This document shows positions 1 to 13,920 of a stretch of DNA of 64,000 nt, one piece after another; the first letter of the stretch is position 1; every line of letters starts with the position of its first letter. Made by a program: the position numbers and the translations under genes. The DNA lies in the NCBI RefSeq assembly GCF_039522935.1, contig NZ_BAAAEI010000031.1, positions 124,001 through 188,000 of the forward strand. Reading direction: 5' to 3'. Below the pieces are notes generated by a model. The model made no database searches. It was given only the letters and a program-made list of their open reading frames with translations, and had not been told where the DNA came from. The stretch is from Bowmanella denitrificans (lineage in GTDB: Bacteria > Pseudomonadota > Gammaproteobacteria > Enterobacterales > Alteromonadaceae).

Positions 1-1257
1 AATGGCAGATTGAAAATGATGGCCAGGCTCTGCCTCGTGGAAGGTTAATGCTTCCAGGTTATACAGTGGTTCTGCCTTAAGGTCTTTGGTGCCGATAAAG
101 TAGGTGCCTGACGTGGTGTCGCTGCCATCAGAAGCCACGTAGTAAGCACCGCCGCCGGGACTGGACTTAATATCAAAGGTGTTACGTGGCAGCGTATTGA
201 ACCACTTAGGTAACTGGCCGGCCATTTTACGGGTTATGTAGGCAGCCTTTTCCAGCAACTGCAATTCAGATTCGGCGTAGAATTTCGGCTCATTGCGCAG
301 ATAATGAATAAACTCTTTAAAGTTGCCGCTGAATTTTACCTCGCGGATGATCTGCTCCATCTCGCCACGAATACGCTTTACTTCATCTAAACCCAACTGA
401 TGAATCTGTTCTGCACTCATATTGGTCGTGGTGTAGAAGCGAATCAGATACTGGTAGTAGTCCTTGCCTCCAGGCAAGGCGCTGATGCCCACCTGTTTGC
501 GGCAGTAAGGCATATACTCGCGGGTAAAGAACTCAAACAGCTTGCGGTACTCAGGAACAACCACTTGCATAATCACCTGTTTACCTTGCTTAATCAGTTG
601 CTGCTGGGCTTGTTGATTGATGCGGGATGGCATATTTGCGAAAGGGGCAAAGAACACTGAGTCTTCTACTTTATCCACCAGATGCTTGCTGATTGTCTGT
701 TCATAGCCTGCAAAGCTTTGACAATACTGGGTATGGCCCTGAGCAATGGCTTGCTTGAGACTGGTAAGGTGATCTTCGTTGTAGCGGGGAAAGTCTGCCA
801 AACTGACCAGATAATCCTCATAGTCCTGTTGACTGAGAAATGACATATTGTCCGGCGCAGCGGCGAAGTAAGTATGGTAGCCCGCATAAATGGTGAAAGG
901 ATAGAAATGATCTAACTGCTGGTAACTTTGCGCTTCGCTTTGTCGTTCGTATTTAAATAAGCGATAGGTCAGCTGGTCAGCTTTTGGCAGCTGCTGCCAA
1001 TCGATTTTTTCCAGCTCTGCCAGCATGTCTTGATTAAAGGCGGCGCGGCGCTCGCGACCTTGCTGAGACATATCGGGCAGTTTTCCATTCATTCTGAAGG
1101 TATCGGGATCTTTGCGAAAGAATATCTGTTCCTTATTCGCCTGCTGCCAATGACGTGCTAATAATTGTTGCAGGCTGTCACTTGCTTCATTAGCCTGAGC
1201 GGGCAAAGCCAACCCGATACCCAGTAAAGCGCCGCTTAGGATTAATTTGATTTTCAT
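1..1257 (-). CDS. DUF885 family metallopeptidase-like protein, secreted (3' end outside window)
   Basis: The reading frame is open from an ATG at 1257 to the window edge, giving 419 residues without a stop, so the C-terminal part is missing. The N-terminus is a clear Sec signal peptide (MKIKLILSGALLGIGLALP, then AQA), which predicts an exported protein. Near the window edge the frame contains HEAEPGHH, the HEA-x-PGHH zinc-binding motif typical of the DUF885 family, whose members are predicted metallopeptidases of about 580-620 residues. The substrate is unknown. It is followed by 138 bp without a gene before the yadGH pair, so it is probably its own transcription unit. Family assignment is firm; peptidase activity is inferred from the motif. 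Confidence 0.88.
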   Translation of the reverse strand, partial: MKIKLILSGALLGIGLALPAQANEASDSLQQLLARHWQQANKEQIFFRKDPDTFRMNGKLPDMSQQGRERRAAFNQDMLAELEKIDWQQLPKADQLTYRLFKYERQSEAQSYQQLDHFYPFTIYAGYHTYFAAAPDNMSFLSQQDYEDYLVSLADFPRYNEDHLTSLKQAIAQGHTQYCQSFAGYEQTISKHLVDKVEDSVFFAPFANMPSRINQQAQQQLIKQGKQVIMQVVVPEYRKLFEFFTREYMPYCRKQVGISALPGGKDYYQYLIRFYTTTNMSAEQIHQLGLDEVKRIRGEMEQIIREVKFSGNFKEFIHYLRNEPKFYAESELQLLEKAAYITRKMAGQLPKWFNTLPRNTFDIKSSPGGGAYYVASDGSDTTSGTYFIGTKDLKAEPLYNLEALTFHEAEPGHHFQSAI

Positions 1258-1395
1258 TCTGCTTCCTTCAAACATGGCGAGGCAGACAAACTAGCGTAAA
1301 CCATCGAAAATGCCTAGCTGCAATCCACAGATTGCAGCATAGAGGGCGTCAATGGGACTATGCAGGCCTCAGGCTGAAGGCGGGGCTGTCAGGCA

Positions 1396-2157
1396 TCAGT
1401 GTTTTAACCTGTAGCCGGTTTTAAAAATCCACCATACCCCGAACAGACAAATCAGCAAGAACATCAGGGTCATAAACAAACTCAGACCGACACTAACATC
1501 CGCGACGCCATAAAATGACCAGCGAAATCCACTGATTAAGTACACCACGGGATTAAACAGGGTAATTTGCTGCCAAACAGGCGGCAACATATTGATGGAG
1601 TAAAAGCTGCCGCCCAGGAAGGTCAATGGCGTGATAATCATGGCAGGAATGACCTGCAGCTTGTCAAAGCCGTCAGCCCAGATACCGATAATGAAACCAA
1701 ACAGGCTGAAGGTCAGCGCGGTGAGTACCAGGAATGCCAGCATCCACCATGGATGGGCAATTTCAAAAGGAACAAATACCCTGGCGGTAGCCAAAATCAG
1801 GATACCGAGAATAATTGACTTGCTGGCGGCCGCCCCGACAAAGCCGGTGACTATCTCGAATGGCGATACGGGCGCTGACAATACTTCATAGATGGTGCCA
1901 GTAAACTTAGGCATATGTATCCCGAATGAGGCATTGGAAATACTCTCGGTTAACAGTGACAACATTATCAAGCCCGGCACGATAAAAGCACCGTAACTGA
2001 TGCCGTCTATTTCCACCATGCGCGAGCCGATGGCTGAACCAAACACGACAAAATACAAGGATGTGGAAATGACCGGGGAGGCGATGCTTTGCATCAGAGT
2101 GCGCCAAGTGCGGGCCATTTCAAACTGATAAATTGCGCGAATTGCGTAAATGTTCAT
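1396..2157 (-). CDS. yadH: ABC-2 type transporter permease, YadH-like
   Basis: A 253-residue membrane protein with about six hydrophobic segments and the ABC-2 permease layout seen in E. coli YadH (256 residues). The gene overlaps the upstream ATPase by 4 bp (ATGC at 2154-2157), so the two are translationally coupled and form one exporter: this subunit makes the membrane channel. The exported substrate of YadGH is not known; related systems move drugs, polysaccharides or lipids. The C-terminus (FKTGYRLKH) is basic and cytoplasmic-looking. Length and position beside the ATPase support the assignment. Confidence 0.88.
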   Translation of the reverse strand: MNIYAIRAIYQFEMARTWRTLMQSIASPVISTSLYFVVFGSAIGSRMVEIDGISYGAFIVPGLIMLSLLTESISNASFGIHMPKFTGTIYEVLSAPVSPFEIVTGFVGAAASKSIILGILILATARVFVPFEIAHPWWMLAFLVLTALTFSLFGFIIGIWADGFDKLQVIPAMIITPLTFLGGSFYSINMLPPVWQQITLFNPVVYLISGFRWSFYGVADVSVGLSLFMTLMFLLICLFGVWWIFKTGYRLKH

Positions 2158-3080
2158 GCATGCTCCCTGACCAGGTTAACGAAGATATCTTCGAGTGAAC
2201 TTTGTGAAGACTGCAGGTCTTTAAAATCGATCTGGTGATCGTTCAGTGTTTTGAGCAATTCGGCGATACCTGTGTGCTGAGCATGAACGTCGTAGGTATA
2301 AACAAGCTGACTGCCATTGTCCGTCAGCTCCAACTCATAGTGGTCCAAGCCATTCGGCAAGGCAGATATTGCGGTTTGCAGATGAAGTGTCAGTTGCTTC
2401 TTACCCAGCTTGTTGATCAGACTATGTTTGTTTTCCACCAGAATTAAACGTCCTTTATTAATAACCCCGATGCGATCGGCCATTTCCTCGGCCTCTTCAA
2501 TATAGTGGGTGGTCAGTATGATGGTGACACCCTGCTCACGCAGCTTTCTTACCAGATTCCACATGTCACGGCGCAAATCCACGTCTACCCCGGCCGTGGG
2601 TTCGTCCAGAAACAGGATTTTAGGTTCATGAGCCAGGGCCTTGGCAATCAGGACCCTGCGTTTCATTCCGCCTGACAGGGCCATGATTTTGCTGTCTTTC
2701 TTTTCCCACAGCGACAAACTACGTAGTAACTGCTCCAGATAGGCCGGATTAGCCGGTTTACCAAATAGGCCCCGACTGAAAGTGACCGTAGCCCATACGG
2801 TTTCAAAGGTATTGGTAAACAATTCCTGCGGTACCAGGCCAATCAGTGAACGTGATGCCCGGTAGCTGGTTAAAATGTCGTTGCCATCTACTGTAACCCC
2901 GCCATGACTTGGATTGACGATACCGCATATAATGCTGATTAATGTGGTCTTGCCTGCGCCGTTTGGTCCGAGCAGAGCAAATATTTCACCTTTATGGATA
3001 TCCAGATTGATATCCGCTAAGGCGCTATGGCCGGAAGCATATTGCTTGCCCAATTGTTTGACAGATATGATTGGATGCAC
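2154..3080 (-). CDS. yadG: ABC transporter ATP-binding protein, YadG-like
   Basis: A 308-residue ATPase, the same length as E. coli YadG. It contains a Walker A motif GPNGAGKT at about residues 39-46, a signature LSGGMKRR, a Walker B ILFLDEPTAGVD and an H-loop TTHYIEEAEEMADR. The C-terminal 80 residues form the regulatory extension common to ABC-2 exporters. It powers the permease encoded directly downstream, with overlapping stop and start. It probably hydrolyses ATP at the inner membrane to drive export of an unknown compound. No promoter was assigned; the gap to the MFS gene upstream is 78 bp. Confidence 0.92.
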   Translation of the reverse strand: MHPIISVKQLGKQYASGHSALADINLDIHKGEIFALLGPNGAGKTTLISIICGIVNPSHGGVTVDGNDILTSYRASRSLIGLVPQELFTNTFETVWATVTFSRGLFGKPANPAYLEQLLRSLSLWEKKDSKIMALSGGMKRRVLIAKALAHEPKILFLDEPTAGVDVDLRRDMWNLVRKLREQGVTIILTTHYIEEAEEMADRIGVINKGRLILVENKHSLINKLGKKQLTLHLQTAISALPNGLDHYELELTDNGSQLVYTYDVHAQHTGIAELLKTLNDHQIDFKDLQSSQSSLEDIFVNLVREHA

Positions 3081-3158
3081 GACTTCTCCTTGTTGAAGTG
3101 GAACGGCAAGGATAAATCCTCAAGTAATATTGAGGTCAACAGTTTAAATGTATTTTTG

Positions 3159-4343
3159 CTACAGGGACGTTGCCCGGCTACTCTGATATTGTACGCAGGC
3201 CAGAATGGCGCTTAACAGCAGCGCTATCAATCCTGTTGCCGCAGATCCTGGCCCCAGAGCCGCCAAACCATAGTTTGCAATGATCTTAGCACCCACAAAA
3301 CTCCCCAGCGCTATACCCAGATTACACACTGAAATATTCAGTGCCGCTGCCAGAGCAGGTGCATCCGGTGCGGCTGCCGTCACCCTGACTTGGCATGCGA
3401 CAAATGCAGCCATATGCGCCACCCCCCAAAATACAAACAACAGAAATGCTGGGGCACTGGGCGCTGCATACTGACTTAACAGCAGCAACACCAGTCCTAG
3501 CAGCAATGTTATATAGACAGTCGTTTGCAAAGGCTTTTTTTCGACAAGACGGGAGGCAAATTCATTACCGGCCAGACCTGCCAGGGCAAATATAAACAAG
3601 GCAACACCGATACGATTTGTCGTAATACCGGCCAACTGCAATAACCAGGGACTAATGTAACTGTAACTGACAAACATACTGGTAAACACCAACAGAGACA
3701 GCAACAAGTGCAAGATAAAATGTGGCTTTAGCAATGCATCGCTGATAGTGGTGTGCATTGTTACCCGATGCCTTATGGGGATCGCATGGCGGGTTATCGG
3801 AACAAGAACGAAGCAAAGAACGGCTAGCAATAAAAGGATGTTTTGCCAGCCCAGCCATGGACTGAGTGAAAGTCCTAGCGGGATAATCACAACCAGACTG
3901 ACAACTACACCCAGATTAATTTGACCTACGGCCCGACCCTGTTGTCCTGAGGCCGCGTGAAAGGCGGCATAGCTGCTGGCGATGCTGATATAGGCCGTTA
4001 ACACTGTGCCCTGAATCATTCTGCAGCCTATGGCAACTTCAAATGAAGATGAAACGGCCGTCAGCATGGTACTAAAGCCTGCCACTGCCAAGCATAAAGC
4101 CAGCGCTCGTGAGGTCGACCATCGGCTAAGGTAAAACGTGATAACCGGGCCTGCCAAAGAGGCAGAAAGCGCAAACGTCGACACTAACATTCCCAACTCT
4201 TCCAAGGAGCGGTTGTAACTTGGTACCAATAATGGCAACAGTCCAACTATCAGGAACTCAAGAGTAACAAACAGGCAACAGCCTGTGATCAGAGTAAATA
4301 GATGGGCGGCGGTTAAACCGCTACCCTGTTGATTAGCTGCCAT
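3159..4343 (-). CDS. MFS transporter (efflux type)
   Basis: A 394-residue, strongly hydrophobic protein with about twelve predicted membrane helices and the overall organisation of the AraJ/YnfM-like drug or sugar efflux branch of the major facilitator superfamily. It begins 7 bp after the stop of the SDR gene, so the two are co-transcribed. The divergent TetR regulator next to the SDR gene is the usual arrangement for an inducible efflux or detoxification operon. The substrate cannot be read from the sequence. An arabinose-efflux-type transporter is an equally possible label. Confidence 0.85.
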   Translation of the reverse strand: MAANQQGSGLTAAHLFTLITGCCLFVTLEFLIVGLLPLLVPSYNRSLEELGMLVSTFALSASLAGPVITFYLSRWSTSRALALCLAVAGFSTMLTAVSSSFEVAIGCRMIQGTVLTAYISIASSYAAFHAASGQQGRAVGQINLGVVVSLVVIIPLGLSLSPWLGWQNILLLLAVLCFVLVPITRHAIPIRHRVTMHTTISDALLKPHFILHLLLSLLVFTSMFVSYSYISPWLLQLAGITTNRIGVALFIFALAGLAGNEFASRLVEKKPLQTTVYITLLLGLVLLLLSQYAAPSAPAFLLFVFWGVAHMAAFVACQVRVTAAAPDAPALAAALNISVCNLGIALGSFVGAKIIANYGLAALGPGSAATGLIALLLSAILACVQYQSSRATSL

Positions 4344-4350
4344 AGCAAGG

Positions 4351-5091
4351 CTAAATGTTGGCGCCGTGATCGACAGTAATTTCAGTTCCGGTTAGGGCTT
4401 GCCCAGCTTCTTCAGCTAACCAACTGACCACATTGGCAACATCCATGGCAGAGTTAAATTTGGGAATGGCCATTAGCGCAAGTTGACCGCCGGCATGTTC
4501 ACCGTTGGCTGGATTCATATCTGTGTCCGTTGAACCAGGATGGACGATGTTCACATTGATACGTCGATGACCCAATTCCCGTGCCATAGCCTTTGTCAGC
4601 CCAACCAACGCAGCCTTGCTCATGGCATACAGGCTAAGCCCCGGTCCCGGCACTCTGGTCGCAAGATTGCTGCCGATATTGATGATCCTGCCACCATTCG
4701 GCATATGTTTGAGCACTGCCTGGCTGGCAATAAATACCGCACGAACATTCACGTTGAGGGTGCTATCCAGATCCTCAACAGAGAAGGATTCCACTGGTCT
4801 GGCGTCAAAGATACCGGCATTGTTGATAAGAATATCGATATTTTTGCGGGAGGCACCTAACTGCTGAATAGCGCCCTGCAATGCACGATGGTCGGTATTA
4901 TCCGCTTTTATTGCCAAAGCGTTACCGCCGGCGTGCTCTATTTCTGCTACCAGTGCGTTAGCCGCATGCTCAGAGTTATGGTAAGAAAATGCCACAAATG
5001 CGCCCATTGCCGCCAGTTTTCTGGCAATAGCAGCTCCAATGCCGCGGCTACCACCCGTAATAAATACCGTTTTTCCAGTTAGATTTTTCAT
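4351..5091 (-). CDS. SDR family oxidoreductase
   Basis: A 246-residue classical short-chain dehydrogenase/reductase. It has the nucleotide-binding glycine motif GGSRGIG near residues 13-19, the NNAG motif in the middle, and the active-site pair in SLYAMSK (Tyr-x-x-x-Lys) after a conserved serine in NIGSN. It resembles 3-oxoacyl-ACP-reductase-like enzymes but probably acts on a small xenobiotic or metabolite, because it shares an operon with an efflux transporter and lies opposite a TetR regulator. The start ATG at 5091 is 88 bp from the divergent regulator start. Cofactor choice (NAD or NADP) cannot be decided here. Confidence 0.92.
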   Translation of the reverse strand: MKNLTGKTVFITGGSRGIGAAIARKLAAMGAFVAFSYHNSEHAANALVAEIEHAGGNALAIKADNTDHRALQGAIQQLGASRKNIDILINNAGIFDARPVESFSVEDLDSTLNVNVRAVFIASQAVLKHMPNGGRIINIGSNLATRVPGPGLSLYAMSKAALVGLTKAMARELGHRRINVNIVHPGSTDTDMNPANGEHAGGQLALMAIPKFNSAMDVANVVSWLAEEAGQALTGTEITVDHGANI

Positions 5092-5106
5092 TATTTGCCT
5101 TTTATG

Positions 5107-5118
5107 TAGTGATCAATA
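5107..5118. promoter_or_regulatory. Candidate TetR operator half of a direct pair (proximal to SDR gene)
   Basis: TAGTGATCAATA is a near-palindrome centred on GATC and sits 16 bp upstream of the SDR start. A copy differing at one base lies at 5164-5175. TetR regulators usually bind short palindromes in such divergent intergenic regions. Assignment is by position and symmetry only. Confidence 0.4.
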
Positions 5119-5163
5119 CATATTAAGATGTGGTCAACAGAGTGAGATGTCAAACTATTTTTA

Positions 5164-5175
5164 TAGTGATCGATA
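5164..5175. promoter_or_regulatory. Candidate TetR operator (proximal to tetR gene)
   Basis: TAGTGATCGATA matches 11 of 12 bases of the element at 5107-5118 and ends 4 bp before the regulator's ATG. The paired placement beside both start codons is consistent with autoregulation plus repression of the SDR-MFS operon. Confidence 0.4.
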
Positions 5176-5179
5176 AATA

Positions 5180-5794
5180 ATGAGTGACAGTAAGAGAGGA
5201 AGGCCCCGGGCCTTTGATCGGGAAAAAGCGTTACAAAACGCAATGGAGCTATTCTGGCAGAAAGGCTTTGATAACACGTCGTTGTCAGAGTTGACGGCCT
5301 GTATGGGGCTGAATCCGCCAAGTTTATATGCCAGTTTTAAAAGCAAAGAGGGCCTGTTTAACGAGGCGTTGGCGCGCTATGAAGAAACGGAAGGTAAGGG
5401 AATTTGGGAGCACCTGGAAGAAGCGGCAACCGCCCGGGAGGCTGTGGAGCAGTTGTTACATGCGTCTGCCTTAAACTTCTCCCGGCAGGACAAACCCAAA
5501 GGGTGCATGATAGTCTTATCGGCACCGCAGATGTGTGGGAGCAGCAACACTATCTGTGAAGAGCTGAGGCTAAAACGTAAGCGCTCCATGCAATTACTGC
5601 ATAGCAGGCTGGAACGGGCTAAACGGGAAGGTGAACTGCCTGAACAGACCGATTGCGCAGGTCTTGCCAATCTTGTGCTGACTTTTCAGCATGGTATGTC
5701 TATTCAAGCCCGGGATGGAAGCAGTCGTCAAACTTTGGTCAAGCTGGCGGAACAGTTTATCAGCGCCTGGGAATGTCTGATTCATATCCGCTAA
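5180..5794 (+). CDS. TetR/AcrR family transcriptional regulator
   Basis: A 204-residue regulator with an N-terminal TetR helix-turn-helix (residues about 6-55, including FDNTSLSELTACMGLNPPSL) and a helical C-terminal ligand-binding domain. It is divergent from the SDR-MFS operon across 88 bp that contain two near-identical 12-bp elements. By analogy with the family it represses itself and the divergent operon until an inducer binds. The N-terminal RGRPRAFD is typical of the AcrR-type subgroup. The inducer is unknown. Confidence 0.9.
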   Translation: MSDSKRGRPRAFDREKALQNAMELFWQKGFDNTSLSELTACMGLNPPSLYASFKSKEGLFNEALARYEETEGKGIWEHLEEAATAREAVEQLLHASALNFSRQDKPKGCMIVLSAPQMCGSSNTICEELRLKRKRSMQLLHSRLERAKREGELPEQTDCAGLANLVLTFQHGMSIQARDGSSRQTLVKLAEQFISAWECLIHIR

Positions 5795-5930
5795 AGACAG
5801 GGCTTGAATATTTTGAGATTATTTTTTGAACAATTTTGCCGATAAAGTAAACTAAGTATTGTAAGTGTCGGGTTTGTATCCATACCCAAAGGATTATCGG
5901 CACTGTCATTGGCAAGGGAGGGAGTAGCTG

Positions 5931-6452
5931 ATGAAAAGCCAGACTTTATATTTCGCATACGGCTCTAATATGTCGCAAGCCAGAATTGCCGCCAGGATCC
6001 CGTCTGCATGCAAATTATTGGCGGCAGAACTAATGGGCTTTGTGTTACGTTTTGATAAACCCGGCCAGGATGGTTCAGGTAAAGGTAACGTGTGGCGCAC
6101 CGGCGATCCGAGTGACAGTGTATGGGGAGTGGTCTATCAAATGGATACTGCCGCTATACCGACTCTGGATAGTATCGAAGGCGACGGCTATATCAGACGC
6201 ACCGTCGCTGTTTACCTGGATGATATCCGCCTTGAAGCGCAAACCTATATTGCCCAGCATACCCAAGCCAATTTGAAGCCTTTTACCTGGTATAAGAATC
6301 ATGTTCTGACAGGGGCACGAGAAAGCCAATTGCCCTCCGAGCATATTGCTAATATCGCAAGGGTGCGAAGCGTGAAAGATCCTGTCACCAGTCGGCATAT
6401 GCAGGAAATGGCAGTCTACAAAATGACACCGCAGTTAACCGCTACACATTAA
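5931..6452 (+). CDS. Gamma-glutamylcyclotransferase (GGCT/AIG2-like) family protein
   Basis: A 173-residue protein starting with the hallmark LYFAYGSNM motif of the GGCT fold (residues about 5-13). The family carries out intramolecular cyclisation of gamma-glutamyl groups to 5-oxoproline, or uncharacterised related reactions. A glutamate in LDSIEGDGYIRR corresponds to the catalytic-acid region in this family. The ATG at 5931 follows a strong ribosome site (GGGAGG, about 9 bp upstream). It stands alone between the TetR gene and the purine permease, and its physiological substrate is not evident. Confidence 0.88.
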   Translation: MKSQTLYFAYGSNMSQARIAARIPSACKLLAAELMGFVLRFDKPGQDGSGKGNVWRTGDPSDSVWGVVYQMDTAAIPTLDSIEGDGYIRRTVAVYLDDIRLEAQTYIAQHTQANLKPFTWYKNHVLTGARESQLPSEHIANIARVRSVKDPVTSRHMQEMAVYKMTPQLTATH

Positions 6453-6566
6453 CAACATTCACTGGCTGTGAGGATAACAGCCAGTGCCTCTTGGTGTGAA
6501 AAAGCTGAAATTTTCACCGCATTAGCTTAGAATCGCGGCCTTTTTTCAACGCTGCGAAGTCCACCT

Positions 6567-7862
6567 ATGCTGGAAAAACTCTTTAAGCTGTCCGCTCGCG
6601 GAACAGATGTCAGAACCGAGGTGTTTGCCGGGCTGACTATCTTTCTGACCATGGCTTACATTATTTTTGTCAATCCTTCCATTCTTGCCGACGCAGGTAT
6701 GGACAAAGGTGCGGTGTTTGTCGCTACCTGTCTGGCCGCTGCCATTGGTTGTCTGATTATGGGGCTGGTGGCCAACTTCCCATTGGCATTAGCGCCTGGT
6801 ATGGGGTTGAACGCCTTTTTTACATATGGTGTTGTGCAATCCATGGGGCACAGTTGGCAAACTGCGCTGGGGGCTGTGTTTTTATCAGGCATTTTGTTCT
6901 TTACCTTAAGTGCATTTAAGGTGCGGGAGTGGATTATTAATGCCATCCCACGCACTTTAAAACTGGGGATTGCCACAGGTATTGGTGCTTTTCTGGCCAT
7001 GATCGCCCTGAAAAATGCCGGGATTATTGTTGCTCATCCAGCCACTTTGGTGACTCTTGGCGATCTAACCGCTTTTGTCCCGCTGATGAGTATTCTTGGT
7101 TTTTTCCTTATAGCAGGCTTTACCGCCCGCAATATGCCCGGCGCGGTGTTGGTGGCTATTCTGATTATGACGGTCATCGGGCTAATGAGCGGCGATGTGC
7201 AATATCAGGGGATCGTCTCGGCTCCTCCCTCTCTGGCTCCGACTTTTCTGCAAATGGATATTCAGGCCGCATTGGAACTGTCCATGCTCAGCGTGGTGTT
7301 TGGTTTTTTGTTTGTGGATCTGTTTGACACCTCCGGCACTCTGATTGCGGTGACGCAAAAGGCCGGATTGGCGGATAAAGACGGTAATGTGCCGCAATTG
7401 GGCAGGGCATTGATGAGTGACAGTGCCGCGACTATTGCCGGTGCATCGTTAGGAACCTCCACTACCACAAGTTATGTGGAAAGTGCCTCGGGCGTGGCGG
7501 CAGGGGGGCGTACCGGTTTAACCGCCGTGGTGGTGGGCCTGCTGTTTCTGCTCAGCATCTTCTTTGCGCCTTTGGCTGGCATGATTCCTGTTTATGCCAC
7601 CGCTGGCGCAATTTTCTATGTGGCAATACTGATGTTGTTTAACCTGCGTGAAATTGACTGGGACGACATCAGCGAAGCGGCGCCGGTGACGGTGGTTTTG
7701 CTGTTTACTCCGTTAACTTTTTCCATTGCCCATGGTATTACCCTGGCCTTTATTACTTATGCGTTTGCCAAAGCAGTTTGTGGGAAGTGGCGGGAGGTGA
7801 GTCTGAGTGTCTGGATCCTGACACTGCTGTTCGTATTGAAAATTGCTTTCTTTGATCATTAA
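6567..7862 (+). CDS. NCS2 family purine permease (AzgA-type, adenine/guanine/hypoxanthine)
   Basis: A 431-residue integral membrane protein of the AzgA-like branch of nucleobase permeases. It shows the family's N-terminal TEVFAGLTIFLTMAYIIFVNP region, the DLFDTSGTLI motif near residue 250, and GASLGTSTTTSYVESASG. These proteins import hypoxanthine, adenine or guanine with protons. It is convergent with a purine phosphoribosyltransferase gene and shares a bidirectional terminator with it, so uptake and salvage are neighbours. The sequence does not separate adenine from hypoxanthine/guanine preference. Confidence 0.92.
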   Translation: MLEKLFKLSARGTDVRTEVFAGLTIFLTMAYIIFVNPSILADAGMDKGAVFVATCLAAAIGCLIMGLVANFPLALAPGMGLNAFFTYGVVQSMGHSWQTALGAVFLSGILFFTLSAFKVREWIINAIPRTLKLGIATGIGAFLAMIALKNAGIIVAHPATLVTLGDLTAFVPLMSILGFFLIAGFTARNMPGAVLVAILIMTVIGLMSGDVQYQGIVSAPPSLAPTFLQMDIQAALELSMLSVVFGFLFVDLFDTSGTLIAVTQKAGLADKDGNVPQLGRALMSDSAATIAGASLGTSTTTSYVESASGVAAGGRTGLTAVVVGLLFLLSIFFAPLAGMIPVYATAGAIFYVAILMLFNLREIDWDDISEAAPVTVVLLFTPLTFSIAHGITLAFITYAFAKAVCGKWREVSLSVWILTLLFVLKIAFFDH

Positions 7863-7863
7863 A

Positions 7864-7885
7864 AAAGGGAGCAACCGCTCCCTTT
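7864..7885. terminator. Bidirectional rho-independent terminator
   Basis: A perfect 9-bp stem AAAGGGAGC / GCTCCCTTT with an AACC loop lies between the convergent permease and phosphoribosyltransferase genes. A/T tracts on both sides suit termination in both directions. Confidence 0.85.
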
Positions 7886-7888
7886 GTT

Positions 7889-8452
7889 TTACTTCATCAG
7901 AATATCCAGGATATCCGCAAGTTCCTTCTTGCCTTCAATTATTTCTTGCGGTGTCAGACCGGATAGTTCATGGGGAAAGACCAGCCACTCATCGCTCTTG
8001 TTGACATAATAATCCGGCACAATGTCGACCTTGCTATTGGCGGGCTTATACCAAGGGCAGGCTACACGGATATCATGTGGTGTATTCAAGCGCGACAGCT
8101 TGCGGATCTGTAACAACAGGGCTTCGATACTGCGACCTGAATCGAACACGTCATCTACAATCAGCAGCTTGTCGTCGGCATTCGCGTTTTCAATCAGATA
8201 ATGCAGGCCGTGCACCTTAATCTCTTTGGACTGCTTGCCAATGCCATAGTAAGACGAGGTGCGCACAGCGATATGGTCGGTTTTAACGTGCTTGTAATCA
8301 AAAAATTCCTGAACGGCGATACCTATAGGTGCACCACCCCGCCAGATGCCCACAATATAATCGGGCCTGAAGCCATCTTCATAGACAATAGAGGCCAGAC
8401 GAAACGCGTCCTGCAGCAGTTCCTGTGAGGTAATGAATTTCTTTTCTGACAT
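7889..8452 (-). CDS. Purine (hypoxanthine) phosphoribosyltransferase family protein
   Basis: A 187-residue type I phosphoribosyltransferase with the PRPP-binding loop LLIVDDVFDSGRSI (two acidic residues followed by a DSG-R-S loop). The N-terminal half has DYIVGIWRGGAPIG, the PPi-loop region. The family converts hypoxanthine or guanine plus PRPP to the nucleotide and is common in Alteromonas and Shewanella as a hypoxanthine phosphoribosyltransferase. The ATG at 8452 is chosen; a GTG three codons upstream is possible. Proximity to a purine permease fits salvage of external purines. Exact base specificity is uncertain. Confidence 0.86.
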   Translation of the reverse strand: MSEKKFITSQELLQDAFRLASIVYEDGFRPDYIVGIWRGGAPIGIAVQEFFDYKHVKTDHIAVRTSSYYGIGKQSKEIKVHGLHYLIENANADDKLLIVDDVFDSGRSIEALLLQIRKLSRLNTPHDIRVACPWYKPANSKVDIVPDYYVNKSDEWLVFPHELSGLTPQEIIEGKKELADILDILMK

Positions 8453-8643
8453 ACCGCTCACTCAGTTTGATTAAAAAGGGCGCGAATTATAGAGGAATCG
8501 ACGGGAAATTACAGGCTTTTACCCTGAAACCAGCCAATTCTGCTGCGGATACTCAATACATATTGTCAGGGTATTAGCACGACTATCATTCACAGTATGA
8601 AGGTAAGTATACTGGGTACATAGAATTTTAGCGGGAAAATAGC

Positions 8644-9384
8644 ATGCAGTTAATGAAAGCCAGTTGGATGGAAGTTGAAGATTACTTGCGAACCAGTAAA
8701 GCAGTATTGATTCCTATCGGTTCGGTGGAGCAACATGGCCCTAATGGTTTGCTTGGCACTGACGCATTGTGCCCGGAACTGATAGCACATCGCGCCGCGC
8801 AGCAGGCCAAGATGCTTGTCGGCCCCACCTTTAATGTTGGCTGTGCACAACATCATCTGGCCTTTGCCGGCAGCATAACCCTGCGTCCCAGCACGATGAT
8901 TGCAGCGATACAAGATTGGACAGCGTCACTGCGTCGTCATGGTTTTGAACGGATTTACTGGCTGAATGGTCACGGTGGCAACATTGCCACCATTAACGCC
9001 GCTTTTGCCGAAGTTTATGCTGAGATGAGTTTTCAATCTCATGCACCCGCGCAAGACTTGTATATGAAGCTGCAAAATTGGTGGCAGTTGCCTGGCGTGG
9101 CAGAGCTTTGTAAAGAACTGTATCCCATCGGAGATGGTATGCATGCTACCGCCTCGGAAGTGGCGGTGACCTATGCAGGTTACCCGGAGGCGCAGAAACA
9201 GGTTGATATGTCACCCAGAATTGCCCCGATGGGTGAAATTCGCCATGCCCATGCTTACCGTCAGACCTTTGCTGATGGCAGGATCGGCTCAGATCCCAGT
9301 CAGGCTACAGTCGAAGGTGGTGAACGCATCATTCAACTGGCGGCCAAGTCTTTGCTGGCAGACTTTCAGACATTCAGTGTCTGA
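8644..9384 (+). CDS. Creatininase family protein (amidohydrolase)
   Basis: A 246-residue metal-dependent hydrolase of the creatininase/ArfB-like family. Metal-binding motifs are visible: IPIGSVEQHGPNG (Glu and His), LLGTDALC, the NGHGGN motif and HATASEVAV. Family members hydrolyse cyclic amides such as creatinine or act on formamidopyrimidines in flavin and deazaflavin pathways, so the substrate here is open. No partner genes point to one pathway: neighbours are a phosphoribosyltransferase and a sensor kinase. It is probably a single-gene transcription unit. Confidence 0.88.
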   Translation: MQLMKASWMEVEDYLRTSKAVLIPIGSVEQHGPNGLLGTDALCPELIAHRAAQQAKMLVGPTFNVGCAQHHLAFAGSITLRPSTMIAAIQDWTASLRRHGFERIYWLNGHGGNIATINAAFAEVYAEMSFQSHAPAQDLYMKLQNWWQLPGVAELCKELYPIGDGMHATASEVAVTYAGYPEAQKQVDMSPRIAPMGEIRHAHAYRQTFADGRIGSDPSQATVEGGERIIQLAAKSLLADFQTFSV

Positions 9385-9396
9385 GTAAGGCAAGAG

Positions 9397-13920
<4,524 letters not shown>

